DNA from: Helicobacteraceae bacterium
GTDB taxonomy: Bacteria > Campylobacterota > Campylobacteria > Campylobacterales > SZUA-545
Assembly (NCBI GenBank): GCA_031275395.1
Contig: JAISOU010000033.1
Location: 1 to 6,893, forward strand
DNA: 6,893 nucleotides
Reading direction: 5' to 3'
Under the pieces are notes generated by a model. That model ran no database searches and was not told where the DNA came from. It was given only the letters and a program-made list of their open reading frames with translations. The position numbers and the translations under genes are program-made. Shown here piece by piece: positions 6,440-6,893 of the stretch (position 1 is the stretch's first letter; each line of letters starts with the position of its first letter).

Positions 6440-6525
6440 ATTAGGCAGTTGTGAATTATTGCGGCTTCTATAGCAAGATAAACTATTGCGCGATTAACGT
6501 CGACAAATCTTACAAAGGAGAAAAG

Positions 6526-6597
6526 ATGAAAAAAATTAAAAACGTAAAGCCGCCAGTTACGCTATTGTGTGTTGGCGTTATAAGTTTTAGCGATTAA
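6526..6597 (+). CDS. Small ORF (23 codons) with a strong ribosome binding site
   Basis: ATG 6526 follows AAAGGAG (6514-6520) by 5 nt, one of the best Shine-Dalgarno matches in the window. The peptide starts MKKIKNVKPP, continues with hydrophobic VTLLCVGVISF and stops at TAA 6595-6597. The Lys-rich N-terminus followed by a short hydrophobic stretch is reminiscent of a signal or membrane peptide. It could be a real small membrane peptide, a leader peptide, or the surviving 5' end of a truncated secreted-protein gene. No family is recognised. Confidence 0.4.
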   Translation: MKKIKNVKPPVTLLCVGVISFSD

Positions 6598-6617
6598 AGC
6601 GATCGACTTGGTTAATT

Positions 6618-6893
6618 TCAAACAGCGAATTGCCAAGCGCGATCGCTAACGGTTGTTTTATAAGAGTAGGTAATGGCGGCGGCGCGTCTTAGTTTGCGAC
6701 GCTGATAATCGGCGCGTGGTTGCGACGGATCGATCGTCTGGATATCGACTTTATAATTGCCGCTAAAGTTTTGTCCGCTTTCGCTTCCGATTACCTCGCT
6801 ATTTGCGATCGTTAAAAAGCTATTGCGGCGGCGTTAAAACCGCGTTAAAAGGGATTTAACGTTATCTTTTCGTGATGAAGCAACCACGCTTTT
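6618..6893 (-). pseudogene. Minus-strand coding-like 3' end, interrupted by an in-frame stop
   Basis: Reading the minus strand from the right edge, the frame gives 19 residues (KSVVASSRKDNVKSLLTRF), a TAA at 6836-6834, then 71 open codons ending at TGA 6620-6618. The latter part reads like protein: SEVIGSESGQNFSGNYKVDI, then QTIDPSQPRADYQRRKLRRA, with the end DRAWQFAV. It uses codons typical of the hox genes (GAT CGC, GTC GAT ATC, ACG ATC). The plus strand in the same stretch is full of stops. There is no ATG, GTG or TTG after the TAA that would give the open part a start. It is therefore most likely the tail of a gene entering from the right and broken by a nonsense or frameshift change. No family is recognised. 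Confidence 0.4.

Noticed and set aside
6449-6482. Promoter before the small ORF at 6526 (TTGTGA with TATAGC or GATAAA)
   Set aside because: The spacers are about 14 or 22 nt, outside the usual range, and the match is no better than chance.
6639-6646. HIP1 octamer GCGATCGC as proof of a cyanobacterium
   Set aside because: Only one full octamer was seen in 6.9 kb, and the excess is of the shorter GATCG word. The match with the hox gene order is suggestive but not sufficient.
1-6893. CRISPR array, rRNA or riboswitch
   Set aside because: No regularly spaced repeats, conserved rRNA segments or recognisable riboswitch cores are visible on either strand.

Overview
The window is built around one complete operon for a soluble, NAD(H)-linked bidirectional [NiFe] hydrogenase of the HoxEFUYH type (group 3d), all on the + strand from 295 to 5103. 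The five genes are packed with overlaps or gaps of no more than 3 nt: hoxE/hoxF overlap by 17 nt, hoxF/hoxU share an ATGA, hoxU/hoxY abut, and hoxY/hoxH are 3 nt apart. All metal-binding cysteines expected of these subunits are present. HoxE, HoxF and HoxU form the NAD(H)-oxidoreductase (diaphorase) module related to NuoE, NuoF and the N-terminus of NuoG. HoxY and HoxH form the hydrogenase module. Electrons would pass between H2 at the Ni-Fe site of HoxH, the [4Fe-4S] cluster of HoxY, the Fe-S chain of HoxU, and FMN/NAD+ on HoxF, with HoxE as an extra [2Fe-2S] subunit. No Tat or Sec signals are visible, so the complex should be cytoplasmic.

Left of the operon, positions 1-80 hold the last codons of an unidentified upstream gene. 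A strong hairpin (123-156) that looks like its terminator follows, then a second small perfect hairpin (163-180), then a leader with a possible promoter and a clear ribosome binding site for hoxE.

Right of the operon the character changes. Positions 5104-5384 are intergenic, with a REP-like hairpin, a possible operon terminator and a good -10 box. A truncated tyrosine recombinase (5385-5969) follows; it keeps arm-binding-like and core-binding regions but ends where the catalytic domain should begin. From about 5966 to the right edge no intact recognisable gene is seen. There is an out-of-frame coding-like tail, a GGGGT...ACCCC inverted repeat, an open frame that seems split at a C6 run, a 23-codon small ORF behind a very good ribosome binding site, and a minus-strand coding-like tail interrupted by an in-frame TAA. 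This looks like an accessory region in decay.

The organism cannot be named with certainty. The Hox genes are of moderate GC with codons such as GCG, CGC, AAA and GAT, the DNA is visibly rich in GATCG words, and the integrase is more AT-rich. A Campylobacterota or other proteobacterial-grade host is my best guess. The gene order also matches the cyanobacterial hox operon, and a cyanobacterial-like HIP1 octamer occurs once, but nothing else points to a cyanobacterium. No hydrogenase maturation gene (hoxW, hyp) lies in the window, so those must be elsewhere if the enzyme is active. Apart from the operon I see no convincing undescribed system; the most unusual signals are the decayed right flank and the split frame at the C6 run.
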